A stretch of DNA of 64,000 bases from Trebonia sp963836195 (GTDB lineage Bacteria; Actinomycetota; Actinomycetes; Streptosporangiales; Streptosporangiaceae). The stretch lies in contig CAWIIX010000002.1 of NCBI GenBank assembly GCA_963836195.1, positions 310,001 through 374,000 on the forward strand, read 5' to 3'. Below the pieces are notes generated by a model that worked only from the letters and a program-made list of their open reading frames with translations, searched no databases and had not been told where the DNA came from. Each line of letters opens with the position of its first letter. Within the stretch, counting starts at the first letter, position 1. The position numbers and the translations under genes are program-made. Shown here piece by piece: positions 44,009 to 53,577 of the stretch.

Positions 44009-47000
44009 TCAGCCGCCGATAGTGGGCGTGCCGGACCCGATCGCCATCGCGAAGACGTGCAGCGCCGTGATCCCATTGCCGGCGCTAGCGCTCACCGTTG
44101 GCAGCGTGACCGATGCCACGGTCTTGCCGGCCTGCAGCGGCACCGACGCGAAGTAGATGCTCACCGGATGGGTGACCTGCGTGCTGCTGGTGAAGTTCCA
44201 GCTCGTCGTGGTGGTGGCGAGCTCGTCGCCAGACACCGGCGCGTTGTTGTACCAGTCCGACATGACCAGGCTGTAGGACTGGGTGCTGCCGTCGGTGTAG
44301 GTGATCGTCCCGGTCCCGCTGGCCGCCCCGAACGCTCCGGCGCCGAGGAAGCCAAGGTCGGTCCCGGACCCGGATAGGTCGACAGTCTGCCCGTCGGCGA
44401 TCACGTCGTTGGGCGTGCCGACGGCGGTGGGCCAGGTGAACGTGGTCCCGCCGAACGTGGCCTGGCCGCCCGCGGTGAGCGGGGTCGGAGTGCCAGCGGC
44501 CAGCGCCTGGGCGGAGAAGCTGTCCCCGGTGCCGTCGAAGTCGGCCGCCGCCGGGTTGGCGTTGTCGGTGATCCCGACGTTGTCGTAGGCGGCGGCGAGC
44601 GAGGAGTAGGGCGCTCCGGTTGTCGGCGTTCCGCTCCCGATGGCCATCGAGAAGATATGCATGGCCGTCGTCCCGCCCGCGTTGCTGAGGACGGGCAGCG
44701 TGACCGACGACATCTGCTTGCCCTGCTGCAGTGGCACCGACGCGAAGTAGATGCTCACCGGATGGGCGGTCTGCGTCGTACTGGTGAAGTTCCAGCTCGT
44801 GGTCGTAGTCAGGAGCTGGTTGCCGACGGAGGGGCTGTTGGCGTACCAGTCCGCCATGTTGAGGTTGAACGACTGGCTGCTGCCGTCGGTGTAGTGCACG
44901 GTAACGGTGCCGCTGGCAGTGCCGTTCTGGCTGGCGCCGAGGAACCCGAGGTCGGTTCCCGACCCGGACAACGCGACCGTCTGGCCGCCAGTGACCACGT
45001 TGTCCGGGGAGCCCGCCGCGGCCGCGGGCCAGGTGAGTGTGGTCCCGCCGACCGTGACCTGCCCGCCGGGGGTGAGCGGGGTCGGCGTGCCCGCGGCGAG
45101 CGCCTGGGCGGAGTAGCTGTCGCCGACTCCGTCGTAGTCGGCCGCCGCCACATCGGAGTTATCGCTGATCCCGGTGTTGTTGTAGGCGGCGATGAGCGAG
45201 GAGTACGGGACGGTCACCGTGGCCGACGCCTTCACCACGCTGGGCGGCCCGCCGGCCGTGGAGCTGATCTCGACCTGCAGGGTGCTGTTGCCCGGCTGCG
45301 CGTCGGCCGGCGCGGTCACCGTGAAGTGCTCGGTGACGGTCTGACCAGGCGCCACGGTGACCGGCGCCGGCCTGCTGGCGGTCCAGCCGACCGGGACCTG
45401 CAGAGCAAACCGGGCCTGCGGCATCGCGTAGTCGCCGTGATTGACCAGGGTGGCGGTCACGCTGGCGGGGGAGCCGGGCGTCACCGTGGCCGGGGCCGAC
45501 ACAGTGGCGTAGCGGGCCCCGACGGTGCGGTTGACCGTGAAGCTGCCGCGCAGCGGCAGGTTGGCCAGGGCCGAGGAGTCGCCGACGTCGACGCCGAATG
45601 CGCCATCGGGGAGCACCCACCCATTGGCCGCGTCGTTCCAGTACGACAGGTCCTGGCCGGAGAGGGTGAAGTGAACGGTCGTTGACTGCCCTGGCTTCAG
45701 CGTGACCTTCTGGAATCCCTTGAGCTGGCGCGGCGGCTCGCCCGCCGCCGCCGGGTCGTTAAGGTACAGCTGGGCCACGTCGGAGCCTGTCACCTTGCCG
45801 GTGTTGGTGACGGTGGCGGACACCGTCGCCTGGGTGCCCGACTGCCCGTTGCAGCCACAGGCGGGCGTTCCCGGGTTCGACGTGCCGTTCATGACCTGCC
45901 GCGGGGTGACGCTCAGGTGGCTGTAGGAGAACGAGGTGTAGGACAGGCCGTAGCCGAACGGGAACAGCGGGGTCTCGTTGTTCGCGTCGTAGTAGCGGTA
46001 GCCGACGTCAATGCCCTCGGAGTACTGCACCTCGCCGCCGGTCCCCGGGAACTGGGCCGGGGTGGACGCGGGCACCTGCGAAAGGTCGGTGGGGAAGGTG
46101 ACCGGCAGGTGGCCGCTCGGGTCGGTCTGGCCGAACAGCACCGACGCCAGGGCCGTGCCGTTGCTCTCGCCCGGGTACCAGGCGTCGACCACCGAGGAGA
46201 CCTGGTTAATCCACGGCATCGTCACCGGGGCGCCCGCGTCCACGACCACGACCGTGTGCGGGTTGGCGGCGGCCACCGCCGAGATCAGCTCGTTCTGGGC
46301 GGACGGCAGGTTCAAGCTCGGGCGGTCCGCCGCCTCGGACTCGGTGTCGTCGGACACGACGACCACCGCGGTGGCGGCCGACTTCGCCGCCGCGACCGCC
46401 TGCGCGATGCCCGGCGCCAGGTCGGACGGGGTGGCCCAGCTCAGCCCGGCCGACGGGCCGCTGCCGGAAATCGACAGCGTGTAGGTCTGGCCGGCCGTCA
46501 GGTCGACGCCGACCGAGTAGGTGGAGACCGGCGGGGTGCCCGGGTTGGACAGGATCTCCTTGCCGTCCAGGTACAGGTTGGTCGCGTTGTAGGAGCCAGG
46601 GTTCTGGAACGCCAGCACGTAGGTGCCGGTTTCCGGGGCGGTCAGCGTGCCGGTGTAGCTCCCGCCGTAACCGGTCGCCGCGTACGCCGGGGTCAGGTTG
46701 GCGGTCGGGATCGGCGACAGGGACGTGTCCGCGGGCAGGCCCTGCACGTAGTTCACCGTGGTGCCCGTCCCGGCCGCGGCCTGGATGCCCTGCAGCGGGG
46801 TCACGTTGAAGGTGGAGGTCACGTGGGCGCTGCCGCCGCCGGTGTCGGTCGGCGCGGCGGAGGCGGCCGGGCCGATCACCGCCACGCGGCCGGCCGCGCT
46901 GGCCGACAGCGGCAGGGTGTGGTCGGCGTTCTTCAGCAGCACCGTCCCCGCCTCGGCGACTGCGGTGGAGACCGCCTGGTGGGCGGCGGTGGTGACGGTC

Positions 47001-48067
47001 GCGCTGGTCGACCCGGTCGGCGGGTTGTTGAACTCGTTGAACTTGAACATCTCGGTCAGGATGGGGCTGACCATGCCGTTCAGCGTGGCCATGGAGACCT
47101 GGCCGGACTGCACGGCCGCCTCAAGCGCCGGGCCGTAGAACTGCGCCGAGGGCATCTCCTGGTCATTGCCCGCGTCGGCGGACTGCACGGTGGAGTGGGT
47201 GGCGCCGTAGTCCGACGTGACGAAGCCGGGGTAGGCCCAATTCTGGTCCAGGGTGGTCTGCAGCAGGTACTGGTTCTGGCAGGCGTCCTGGCCGTTGATG
47301 TAGCTGTAGGAGCACATCACCGACGCCGCGTGGGCCTGCGTCGTCCCGGCGTAGAACGCGGGAAGGTAGATCTCCTGCTCCGCCCGGGTGCTCACGATCG
47401 CGTCGTCGGCCGGGGCGTTGCGGTTCGTCTCCTGGTTATAGACGGCGAAGTGCTTGATCTGCGCCATCTCGCCGGTGCTCTGCACGCCGTCGACGTCGGC
47501 GACCGCCAGCGCGGAGTTCAGGTACGGGTCTTCGGTATAGGCCTCGAACGACCGTCCCCAGCGCGGGTCGCGGTCGATGTTCACCGTCGGCCCGAGGTCG
47601 ACCATGGCGCCCTTGGCATGCTCTTCCGAGCCGACGACCTGCCCGTACTGGTAAGCCAGGGAGGTGTCGAAGGAGGCCGCCACGGAAGCGGCGGAGGGCA
47701 TCTGGGTCACGCCGGTCAGGCCGTCGCCCACGCCGAGCGGGCCGTCTTCCTCGCCGATGGCCGGGATGCACAGGCTCGGGATGGCGGGGATTTCGAAGAC
47801 GTACGGCTGGCTGGTCCCGCCCCCGGTCACCATGTTGATCTTGTCCGCCAGGGTCATCTGCGCCATCAGCATCGACACCCGCTGCTGCACCGGCAGCGAC
47901 TGGTTGAGCCACGGACAGGCGGTCGAGTCGGCGGCCGTCACGGCGGTTTCCCCCGCCGCCTTGACCGTGGTGCCGGATGCAGGGAGCGCGAGCGCCGCCA
48001 GCGGCAGTGCCACCGCCGCGGCCATCACGAGCATCCTGCGATACCTTGCGCCGGGGAACGACTTCAC
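44009..48067 (-). CDS. Secreted multidomain GH3 glycosidase (beta-glucosidase-like)
   Basis: 1352 residues, intact. Signal peptide (RYRRMLVMAAAVALPLAALA...). GH3 N-domain with GPTVNIDRDPRWGRSFEAYT, QIKHFAVYNQETNRN and nucleophile Asp286 in GFVTSDYGATHS. A PA14-like insert (~450-520: GGSYTGTLTAPETGTYVLAF, NLYLDGKEIL) precedes the GH3 C-domain; a fibronectin-III-like module follows (GFQKVTLKPGQSTTVHFTLS), then a NEW3-type domain and two tandem ~155-residue galactose-binding-like repeats (YNNTGISDNSDVAAADYDG.. and YDNVGITDNANPAAADFDG..). Exported, probably trimming beta-glucan or xylan oligosaccharides; complements the GH55-like protein functionally. Confidence 0.93.
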   Translation of the reverse strand: MKSFPGARYRRMLVMAAAVALPLAALALPASGTTVKAAGETAVTAADSTACPWLNQSLPVQQRVSMLMAQMTLADKINMVTGGGTSQPYVFEIPAIPSLCIPAIGEEDGPLGVGDGLTGVTQMPSAASVAASFDTSLAYQYGQVVGSEEHAKGAMVDLGPTVNIDRDPRWGRSFEAYTEDPYLNSALAVADVDGVQSTGEMAQIKHFAVYNQETNRNAPADDAIVSTRAEQEIYLPAFYAGTTQAHAASVMCSYSYINGQDACQNQYLLQTTLDQNWAYPGFVTSDYGATHSTVQSADAGNDQEMPSAQFYGPALEAAVQSGQVSMATLNGMVSPILTEMFKFNEFNNPPTGSTSATVTTAAHQAVSTAVAEAGTVLLKNADHTLPLSASAAGRVAVIGPAASAAPTDTGGGSAHVTSTFNVTPLQGIQAAAGTGTTVNYVQGLPADTSLSPIPTANLTPAYAATGYGGSYTGTLTAPETGTYVLAFQNPGSYNATNLYLDGKEILSNPGTPPVSTYSVGVDLTAGQTYTLSISGSGPSAGLSWATPSDLAPGIAQAVAAAKSAATAVVVVSDDTESEAADRPSLNLPSAQNELISAVAAANPHTVVVVDAGAPVTMPWINQVSSVVDAWYPGESNGTALASVLFGQTDPSGHLPVTFPTDLSQVPASTPAQFPGTGGEVQYSEGIDVGYRYYDANNETPLFPFGYGLSYTSFSYSHLSVTPRQVMNGTSNPGTPACGCNGQSGTQATVSATVTNTGKVTGSDVAQLYLNDPAAAGEPPRQLKGFQKVTLKPGQSTTVHFTLSGQDLSYWNDAANGWVLPDGAFGVDVGDSSALANLPLRGSFTVNRTVGARYATVSAPATVTPGSPASVTATLVNHGDYAMPQARFALQVPVGWTASRPAPVTVAPGQTVTEHFTVTAPADAQPGNSTLQVEISSTAGGPPSVVKASATVTVPYSSLIAAYNNTGISDNSDVAAADYDGVGDSYSAQALAAGTPTPLTPGGQVTVGGTTLTWPAAAAGSPDNVVTGGQTVALSGSGTDLGFLGASQNGTASGTVTVHYTDGSSQSFNLNMADWYANSPSVGNQLLTTTTSWNFTSTTQTAHPVSIYFASVPLQQGKQMSSVTLPVLSNAGGTTAMHIFSMAIGSGTPTTGAPYSSLAAAYDNVGITDNANPAAADFDGTGDSFSAQALAAGTPTPLTAGGQATFGGTTFTWPTAVGTPNDVIADGQTVDLSGSGTDLGFLGAGAFGAASGTGTITYTDGSTQSYSLVMSDWYNNAPVSGDELATTTTSWNFTSSTQVTHPVSIYFASVPLQAGKTVASVTLPTVSASAGNGITALHVFAMAIGSGTPTIGG
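44012..45194 (-). repeat. Two tandem C-terminal carbohydrate-binding-like repeats in the GH3 protein
   Basis: Residues ~960-1155 and ~1160-1350 align closely: SYSAQALAAGTPTPLTPGGQ vs SFSAQALAAGTPTPLTAGGQ; TTTTSWNFTSTTQTAHPVSI vs TTTTSWNFTSSTQVTHPVSI. An intragenic duplication of a surface- or polysaccharide-binding module. Confidence 0.75.
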
Positions 48068-48426
48068 GACAGCCTCCCACTACTACTCAGCAGTCACGTC
48101 ATGTCGTAGTCAAACCCTGCACAGGAAAACCGACAATAGCCAACAGCACGATAGAAGCGTTAATAAAGCGTTAAAAAACGATTAATCATGGTAGCGGCGT
48201 ACTTGATAGGCGGATGACACGCCTGATGCCGGGCGGCGTTACCCGCAGGGCATCCTTCAGGCGACCCGGAATCGAAAAACATAAACACAGGACGTCCATG
48301 TAACCGGTCTCGTTCCAACAGAACGCATATTTCGCGCGGACCGATCCTGGCAGGCGGCAGCGGCCCGCTGTCAGCCGACTTGGGCCCGGGGGACCACGGC
48401 CGCGGACCCGCCTTAACCCGGCGGCT
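48068..48426. other. Promoter region of the GH3 gene
   Basis: 359 bp. Near 48148-48190 it is unusually AT-rich with direct AGCGTTAA repeats (GAAGCGTTAATAAAGCGTTA then AAAAAACGATTAATCATGG), probably an operator/promoter for the GH3 gene (minus). The rest, up to the glutamine-synthetase-like stop, is non-coding. Confidence 0.5.
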
Positions 48427-49893
48427 CTAGATCCGCTCGAAATACCGCCGCAGTTCCCAGTCGGTCACGGCCGCCCGGTGCGCGTCGAGCTCCGCCTGCG
48501 CCATCGTCGCGTAGTGGTCCACCACGTCCGCGCCGAACGCCCTCCGCGCCAGGGGCGAGCACGCCCACATCGACAGCGCCTCGTGCATGGCCGACGGAAT
48601 CTGCGGCAGCCAGGGCGCCGAGTACGCGTTGCCGGTGATCGGCGGCGGCAGCGGGAGCGACCGTGACGTCCCGTCCAGCGCCGCCGCGATCAGCCCGGCC
48701 AGCGCCAGGTACGGGTTCACGTCGCCGCCGGGCACGCGGCACTCGACCCGCAGCGAAGGACCGTGCCCGACCAGTCGCAGCGCGCACGTCCGGTTGTCCG
48801 GCCCCCAGGCCACCGCGGTGGGCGCGAAGCTCCCGGCCGCGTATCGCTTGTAGGAGTTGATCGTCGGCGCGAACAGCAGCGTCAGCTCGCGCAGGCCGGC
48901 CAGCATGCCCGCGACCATGCTCGCCCCGGCCTCGGACAGGCCGAACGGCCCCCGGCCGGCCAGCACCGGATCGCCGTCGCGGGTGCGGAACGAGCAGTGG
49001 ATATGGCAGGAGTTTCCCTCTCTCGCGTTCGGCTTGGCCATGAACGTGAGCGCGTACCCGTGCCGCGCGGCGATCTCTTTCGCGCCGGTCTTGTAGATCG
49101 CGTGGTTGTCCGCCGTGGTCAGCGCGTCCGCGTACCGGAACGCGATCTCGTGCTGCCCCGGGTTGCATTCGCCCTTCGCGGACTCGACCGTCATCCCGGC
49201 GCCCGCCATCGAGTTCCTGATCTCCCGCAGCAGCGGCTCGATCCGGCCGGTGCCGAGCACCGAGTAGTCCGCGTTGTAGCGGTTGGCCGGGGTGAGCTCG
49301 CGGTAGCCGCTGTCCCAGGCCTGCTCGTAGCTCCCCTCGAACACGACGAACTCAAGCTCGGTGCCGGCCAGGCAGGTCCAGCCGAGCTCGCCGACCCGGT
49401 CCAGCTGGGCTTGCAGCACCTGCCGGGGCGACGGCCGGACGGGCCGGCCGTCGAGGTGGCGGACGTCGGCCAGCACCAGCGCGGTACCCGGCTGCCAGGG
49501 AACCGGCCGCATCGTGGCCAGGTCCGGGGTCAGCGCGAAGTCGCCGTACCCGGAGTCCCACGAGGTCAGCGCGTACCCGTCGACGGTGTTCATCTCGGTG
49601 TCGACCGCGAGCAGGTAGGCGCACGCCTCGGTGCCGTGCGCGACCACCTCGTCGAGGAAGTGCTGCGCGTGGAACCGCTTGCCCTGCAGTCGCCCCTGCA
49701 TATCGGTCATCGCGACGACGACGGTATCGATCTCCCCGGCCCGCACCGCCTCGCGCAGGGCATCGAGGGGCATGGCTGCCGCGAACCGGCCGGCGACTTC
49801 CCGGCGGCCGAGATCGGTGATCGCCGCTCCCGCGGGAGCGGTCGTGAGCGTGCCGTCGGGCCGCGTCTCAAGCTGACTGGCTGCCACGGTCAT
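48427..49893 (-). CDS. Glutamine-synthetase-like ligase (PuuA/GlnT type)
   Basis: 488 residues. GS fold: N-terminal beta-grasp (EIDTVVVAMTDMQGRLQGKR), ATP/metal motifs GTELEFVVFEGSYEQAWDSG, CNPGQHEIAFRYADALTTAD, NSCHIHCSF (HxH), and AVAWGPDNRTCALRLVG. The last departs from true GlnA (NRSxxIR) and fits ligases that gamma-glutamylate amines. Starts 3 bp after the adenylation enzyme, so last gene of the nine-gene operon. In such pathways it may attach Glu to the amine made by the PLP decarboxylase, as protection or activation; inference. Confidence 0.88.
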   Translation of the reverse strand: MTVAASQLETRPDGTLTTAPAGAAITDLGRREVAGRFAAAMPLDALREAVRAGEIDTVVVAMTDMQGRLQGKRFHAQHFLDEVVAHGTEACAYLLAVDTEMNTVDGYALTSWDSGYGDFALTPDLATMRPVPWQPGTALVLADVRHLDGRPVRPSPRQVLQAQLDRVGELGWTCLAGTELEFVVFEGSYEQAWDSGYRELTPANRYNADYSVLGTGRIEPLLREIRNSMAGAGMTVESAKGECNPGQHEIAFRYADALTTADNHAIYKTGAKEIAARHGYALTFMAKPNAREGNSCHIHCSFRTRDGDPVLAGRGPFGLSEAGASMVAGMLAGLRELTLLFAPTINSYKRYAAGSFAPTAVAWGPDNRTCALRLVGHGPSLRVECRVPGGDVNPYLALAGLIAAALDGTSRSLPLPPPITGNAYSAPWLPQIPSAMHEALSMWACSPLARRAFGADVVDHYATMAQAELDAHRAAVTDWELRRYFERI

Positions 49894-49896
49894 CGC

Positions 49897-51517
49897 CTAC
49901 CGAGCCCGGGCGAGCTGGGTGCGGTCGACCTTGCCGGTCGAGGTCCTGGGCAGCGCCTCGCAGAACTCCACCACGTCCGGCACCATGTATCCGGGCAGCC
50001 GCCGCAGGCAGTGCTCGAGCACGTCCTGACGGGTCAGCCCGGAGGAGCCGTCCGCGCTGATGACCGCGCGGAGACGGTTGCCGAGGATCTCGTCCGGCAG
50101 GGGCAGCACCACCGCCTCGCGAACGGCCGGATGCGCGTAGAGCGCGGCTTCCACTTCCCCCAGCTCCACTCGGTAGCCGCGTGTCTTCACCATGCCGTCC
50201 CGGCGGCCGAGGAACACGTAGTTGCCTTCCTCGTCCACGGTCACCAGGTCGCCGGTCCGGTAGGCCGGCTCGTCATAGGCCTGCTGGAACGGGTTCCGGC
50301 TCAGCACCGCGGCGGTCTTGTCCGGCTGGCCCCAGTAGCCGTGCATCAGCGCCGGGCCCGCGCACGTACAGCTCGCCCTCCTCGCCGGGCTCGGACACCC
50401 GGCCGCCGTCGGCGGTGACCGCGAACACGTCCGTGTTGGCGCAGGCCCTTCCGATCGGGATCGGGGCGGTGAGCTCCGCAGCCGGGCGGAACCTCGTACC
50501 AGGTGCACACGTTGGTCTCGGTCGGCCCGTACCAGTTGAGGTAGCGCGCGTCCGGCAGCTCCGCCATCAGCCGGGAGAGGTGCTTGACCGGGAACACCTC
50601 CCCGGCGAAGACGATCGCCCGCAGCCCGGACAGATCGAATCCCCGCAGGTTGCCGTAGGTCGCCAGCATCGTCAGGATCGAGGGCACCGAGTACCAGACG
50701 GAGATCCGCTGCTGCGCTATCCACTCCGCCAGCCGCACCGGGAACGTGGTCGTCTTCTCCGGCAGCACGACCATGCAGGCGCCCGCCCGGCAGGTGGCGA
50801 AGACGTCGAAGACCGACAGGTCGAAGTGGAGCGGGGCCGGACTGCAGACCCGGTCCTGCTCCCCGAGCCCGGCGCAGGCCGCCGCCCACGCGCGAAGGTG
50901 AGCGAGGCGCGGTGCGAGATCATCACGCCCTTCGGCGTGCCGGTCGACCCGGAGGTGTACAGGATGTAGGCGAGGTCGGTCTCGATCGCCCGGTCCCCGG
51001 TCAGCGGCCCGTCCGGTTCCGCGCGGACCGCGTCCCAGGGCACGACGGCCAGCCCCGGCGACGGGACCGCCAGACCCGGCGGCCGGGTTCCCGATGTCGA
51101 GCCGCCCTCGGGGCCCCCGTGCGGTCCCGTCATCACCAGGGCGCGCAGCTCGGGAACGGCGTCCGCCATCGCCGCTGCCCGCTGCGCCGTCCCCGCGTCG
51201 GCGAGGACCACGGCGACGCCGCTGTCGCCCATGATGGAGGCCAGCCGCTCGGCGGGCGACCTCGGGTCGAGCGGGACATAGCAGGCCCCGGCCTTCAGCG
51301 CGCCGAACACGGCCACCACCGAAGCGGCCGACTTGGGGGCGAGGATCCCCACCCGGTCGCCCGGCGCCACGCCCTGCGGCCAGCAGCGCGCGGGCGACCT
51401 GGTTGCTCAGCCGGTCCAGCTCTTCGTAGCTGAGGGACCGTTCCCCGGCGGCCACCGCCGGGCGGCCGGGTGCCAGCGCCGCCCGCTCTGTCAGCAGGTG
51501 CTGCAGCAGATAGCCAT
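49897..51517 (-). pseudogene. Stand-alone adenylation enzyme (aminoacyl-carrier ligase, PltF/RedM-like), multiple frameshifts
   Basis: ATG 51517 follows AGGAG, but one G seems missing (ATGGCTAT for ATGGGCTAT, giving GYLLQHLLTERAALAPGRPA). Further breaks near 51370, 50900, 50490 and 50355. Joined pieces carry all NRPS-type A-domain motifs: SYEELDRLSNQVARALLAAG, VAPGDRVGILAPKSAAS, ILYTSGSTGTPKGVMISHRA, FDLSVFDVFA, ISVWYSVPSILTMLATYGNL, NWYGPTETNVCTWYEV, PIPIGRACANTDVF, YRTGDLV, GRRDGMVKTRGYRVELGEVE, TGKVDRT. The VWYSVPS and TETNVCTWYEV runs are typical of prolyl-carrier ligases. It would load the carrier protein at 59389. Confidence 0.8.
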
Positions 51518-51549
51518 GGGTGCTCCTACTTTCCTCTTCGCCTCTCGGC

Positions 51550-52695
51550 TCAGAGGCCCAGCAGCCGGGCCAGGATGACCCGCTGGATCTCGGACGTACC
51601 GGAGTAGATGGTGCTGGCGACCGCGTCGCGCAGGTCGCGCTCGATGCCGCTTTCCTTCATGTAGCCGAAGGCCCCGTGCAGCTGGATGGCGTCCAGGCTC
51701 GAGGCGACCCACGCCTCGCTGGTGAACAGCTTGGCCGCCGCCGCCTCGGCCAGGGCCGGCTTGCCCTGCTGGCCGAGCCACGCGGCCTGGTAGATCAGCA
51801 GCCGGGCGGCCTCAAGCCGCAGGTACATGTCGGCCACCTTGCCCGCGACCGCCTGGAACTTCCCGATCGGCTGGCCGAACTGCCTGCGGGCCCGCCCGTA
51901 CGCCACGCACTCCTCGAGCTGGCGCTGCATGACGCCGACCGCGCTGGCCAGGATGCAGCTTCGCTCCCAGGTCATCGACGAGTTGAAGATGGCCATCCCC
52001 GCGCCCTCCGGTCCCAGCCGGTTCTCGGCCGGGACACGGCAGTCGGTGAGCACGACCTCGCCCATCGGCGATGTCCGCAGCCCCATTTTCTCCAGGCTGC
52101 GGGTCACGGTGAACCCCGGCGTCCCCTTCTCCACGAGGAAGGCGGAGATGCCCGCGAGCTTGGGCTGGCCGGGGTCCAGGGCGAAGACCAGCACCACGTC
52201 GGAGACCGGGGCGTTGGTGATGTAGAGCTTGGTCCCGTTGAGAACGTAGTCATCCCCCTGGCGTTCGGCCCGGGTCCGCATCGCGAACGCGTCGGAACCG
52301 GAATCGGGCTCGGTCATCGCGTGCACGCCGATGAGGTCCCCCGACATCAGCCCGGGGAGGTACGCCCGCTGCTGGGCCGGGGTGCCGAACTTCAGCAGCG
52401 GCAGCTGCAGGCTCCACATCTGCGCGTTCAGCGAGAAGATGAGGCCGTTGTCGTGGCAGCCGTAGCCCAGCGCCTCCATGACCAGGACCGTGGTCAGGAT
52501 GTCGGCGCCGCCGCCGCCCAGGTCGGCCGGGATCGGCAGGCCCTGGATCCCGAATTTCGCGCACGCACGCCACGCTTCCGGTGAGAACTCTCCCGCATCC
52601 TCGCGCTGCGCGAGGTCCCGGTCGAGTTCCCGGCGGGCGAACGCGATCGCCGCCGCCTTGAGCTCGCACTGCTCGGCGCTCAGCGAGAAGTCCAT
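51550..52695 (-). CDS. Acyl-CoA dehydrogenase-like prolyl-carrier oxidase
   Basis: 381 residues from ATG 52695 (MDFSLSAEQCELKAAAIAFA), overlapping the GatD-like stop by 16 bp. FAD-type ACAD fold: LPIPADLGGGGADILTTVLV, VHAMTEPDSGSDAFAMRTRA, LQLHGAFGYMKESGIERDLR (read IQLHGAFGYM). The canonical C-terminal YEGT base reads YSGT, while Glu244 (SSMTWERSCILAS) occupies the alternative base position used by isovaleryl-CoA dehydrogenase and prolyl-carrier oxidases such as AnaB. Together with the adjacent adenylation enzyme and the carrier, it should oxidise a carrier-bound amino acid, most likely proline. Confidence 0.85.
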   Translation of the reverse strand: MDFSLSAEQCELKAAAIAFARRELDRDLAQREDAGEFSPEAWRACAKFGIQGLPIPADLGGGGADILTTVLVMEALGYGCHDNGLIFSLNAQMWSLQLPLLKFGTPAQQRAYLPGLMSGDLIGVHAMTEPDSGSDAFAMRTRAERQGDDYVLNGTKLYITNAPVSDVVLVFALDPGQPKLAGISAFLVEKGTPGFTVTRSLEKMGLRTSPMGEVVLTDCRVPAENRLGPEGAGMAIFNSSMTWERSCILASAVGVMQRQLEECVAYGRARRQFGQPIGKFQAVAGKVADMYLRLEAARLLIYQAAWLGQQGKPALAEAAAAKLFTSEAWVASSLDAIQLHGAFGYMKESGIERDLRDAVASTIYSGTSEIQRVILARLLGL

Positions 52696-53576
52696 GTCAT
52701 CCCCGCGTCCGCCGCCCGCCCGTCGCCGGCCGCCCGGTCGAGTGCCGCCGGGCGCTGCGATCCCGCCCGCCACCAGCGGGGGAAGCCGGCCGTGGCCGCC
52801 CGCCGCCGTCCGGCCGGGCGGCACGCCAGCCTGAGCGCGGCGGTGTGCGCCTCGGTCTCGGTCCGATCCTCGAGCGCCTCGAGGGCGTCCGGCATTCCCG
52901 CGTCCTGGTAGCGGTGCAGCAGCGCCCGGGCGATCAGGTGATCGGTCAGCCAGGGGTTCTTCGGCAGCAGCGGCCCGTGCAGGTAGGTGGCGTAGACCTC
53001 GCGGTAGCGGGCCCCTTCGGTGCCGTCCTCGCCGTTGTTGCCCGATCCGGCGATGACCCGCCCGAGCGGGTCGGCGCCCGGGCCGAGATAGGTGCGGCCG
53101 CTGTGATTCTCGAAGCCGACGAGAGTGCGCAGCCTTCCCTGGCCGAGATCGCAGTCCACCGCGATGTGACTCATGAAGCGGGTGCCGCCGCCCTCGGTGA
53201 CCGCGTCGAGCACCCCGATGCCCGTGATCGGCTCACCGTCGACGGGGGCGTAGTACTTGCCGAGGAGCTGATAGCCGGCGCACACCGCCAGCACGACGGC
53301 GCCGCCCTCGATCCCCTCGCGCAGGGATCCGGCCTTCGCCCCGAGGTCGCGAGCCGCCACCCGCATCTCGCAGTCCTGGCCGCCGTGCAGCAGGATCAGG
53401 TCGAACTCGCTGAAGTCGGGGGTCACCCCGACGTCGGCCTCGGTGACGCTGGTCCCGATCCCTCGCCAGGCGCAGCGCCTGGTGAGGGCGAGCAGGTTTC
53501 CCCGGTCCCCGGCCACGCTGAGCAGGCTCGGGTACAGGTGGCAGATGCGGATCGTCATCGGTCCGTCATGGTCCAT
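52680..53576 (-). CDS. GatD-like type 1 glutamine amidotransferase
   Basis: 298 residues from ATG 53576 with GGGAGGA upstream (ATG 53558 is an alternative). CobB/CobQ-like glutaminase: nucleophile Cys99 in VLAVCAGYQLLGKYY, His200 in ATYLHGPLLPKNPWLTDHLI. The last ~40 residues (RPAGRRRAATAGFPRWWRAG...) exceed the usual GatD length and overlap the next gene. Partner of the MurT-like ligase directly upstream (1-bp gap). Canonically this pair amidates the D-Glu of lipid II; inside a biosynthetic operon it may amidate a pathway acid or give self-resistance. Confidence 0.92.
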   Translation of the reverse strand: MDHDGPMTIRICHLYPSLLSVAGDRGNLLALTRRCAWRGIGTSVTEADVGVTPDFSEFDLILLHGGQDCEMRVAARDLGAKAGSLREGIEGGAVVLAVCAGYQLLGKYYAPVDGEPITGIGVLDAVTEGGGTRFMSHIAVDCDLGQGRLRTLVGFENHSGRTYLGPGADPLGRVIAGSGNNGEDGTEGARYREVYATYLHGPLLPKNPWLTDHLIARALLHRYQDAGMPDALEALEDRTETEAHTAALRLACRPAGRRRAATAGFPRWWRAGSQRPAALDRAAGDGRAADAGMTWTSR

Positions 53577-53577
53577 G

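Noticed and set aside
45917..48109. A 730-residue plus-strand frame opposite the GH3 gene
   Set aside because: Gly/Arg-rich composition typical of antisense frames in GC-rich DNA. Similar shadows at 14538-16226, 48763-50418, 22849-24639 and 28059-29842 were dropped for the same reason.
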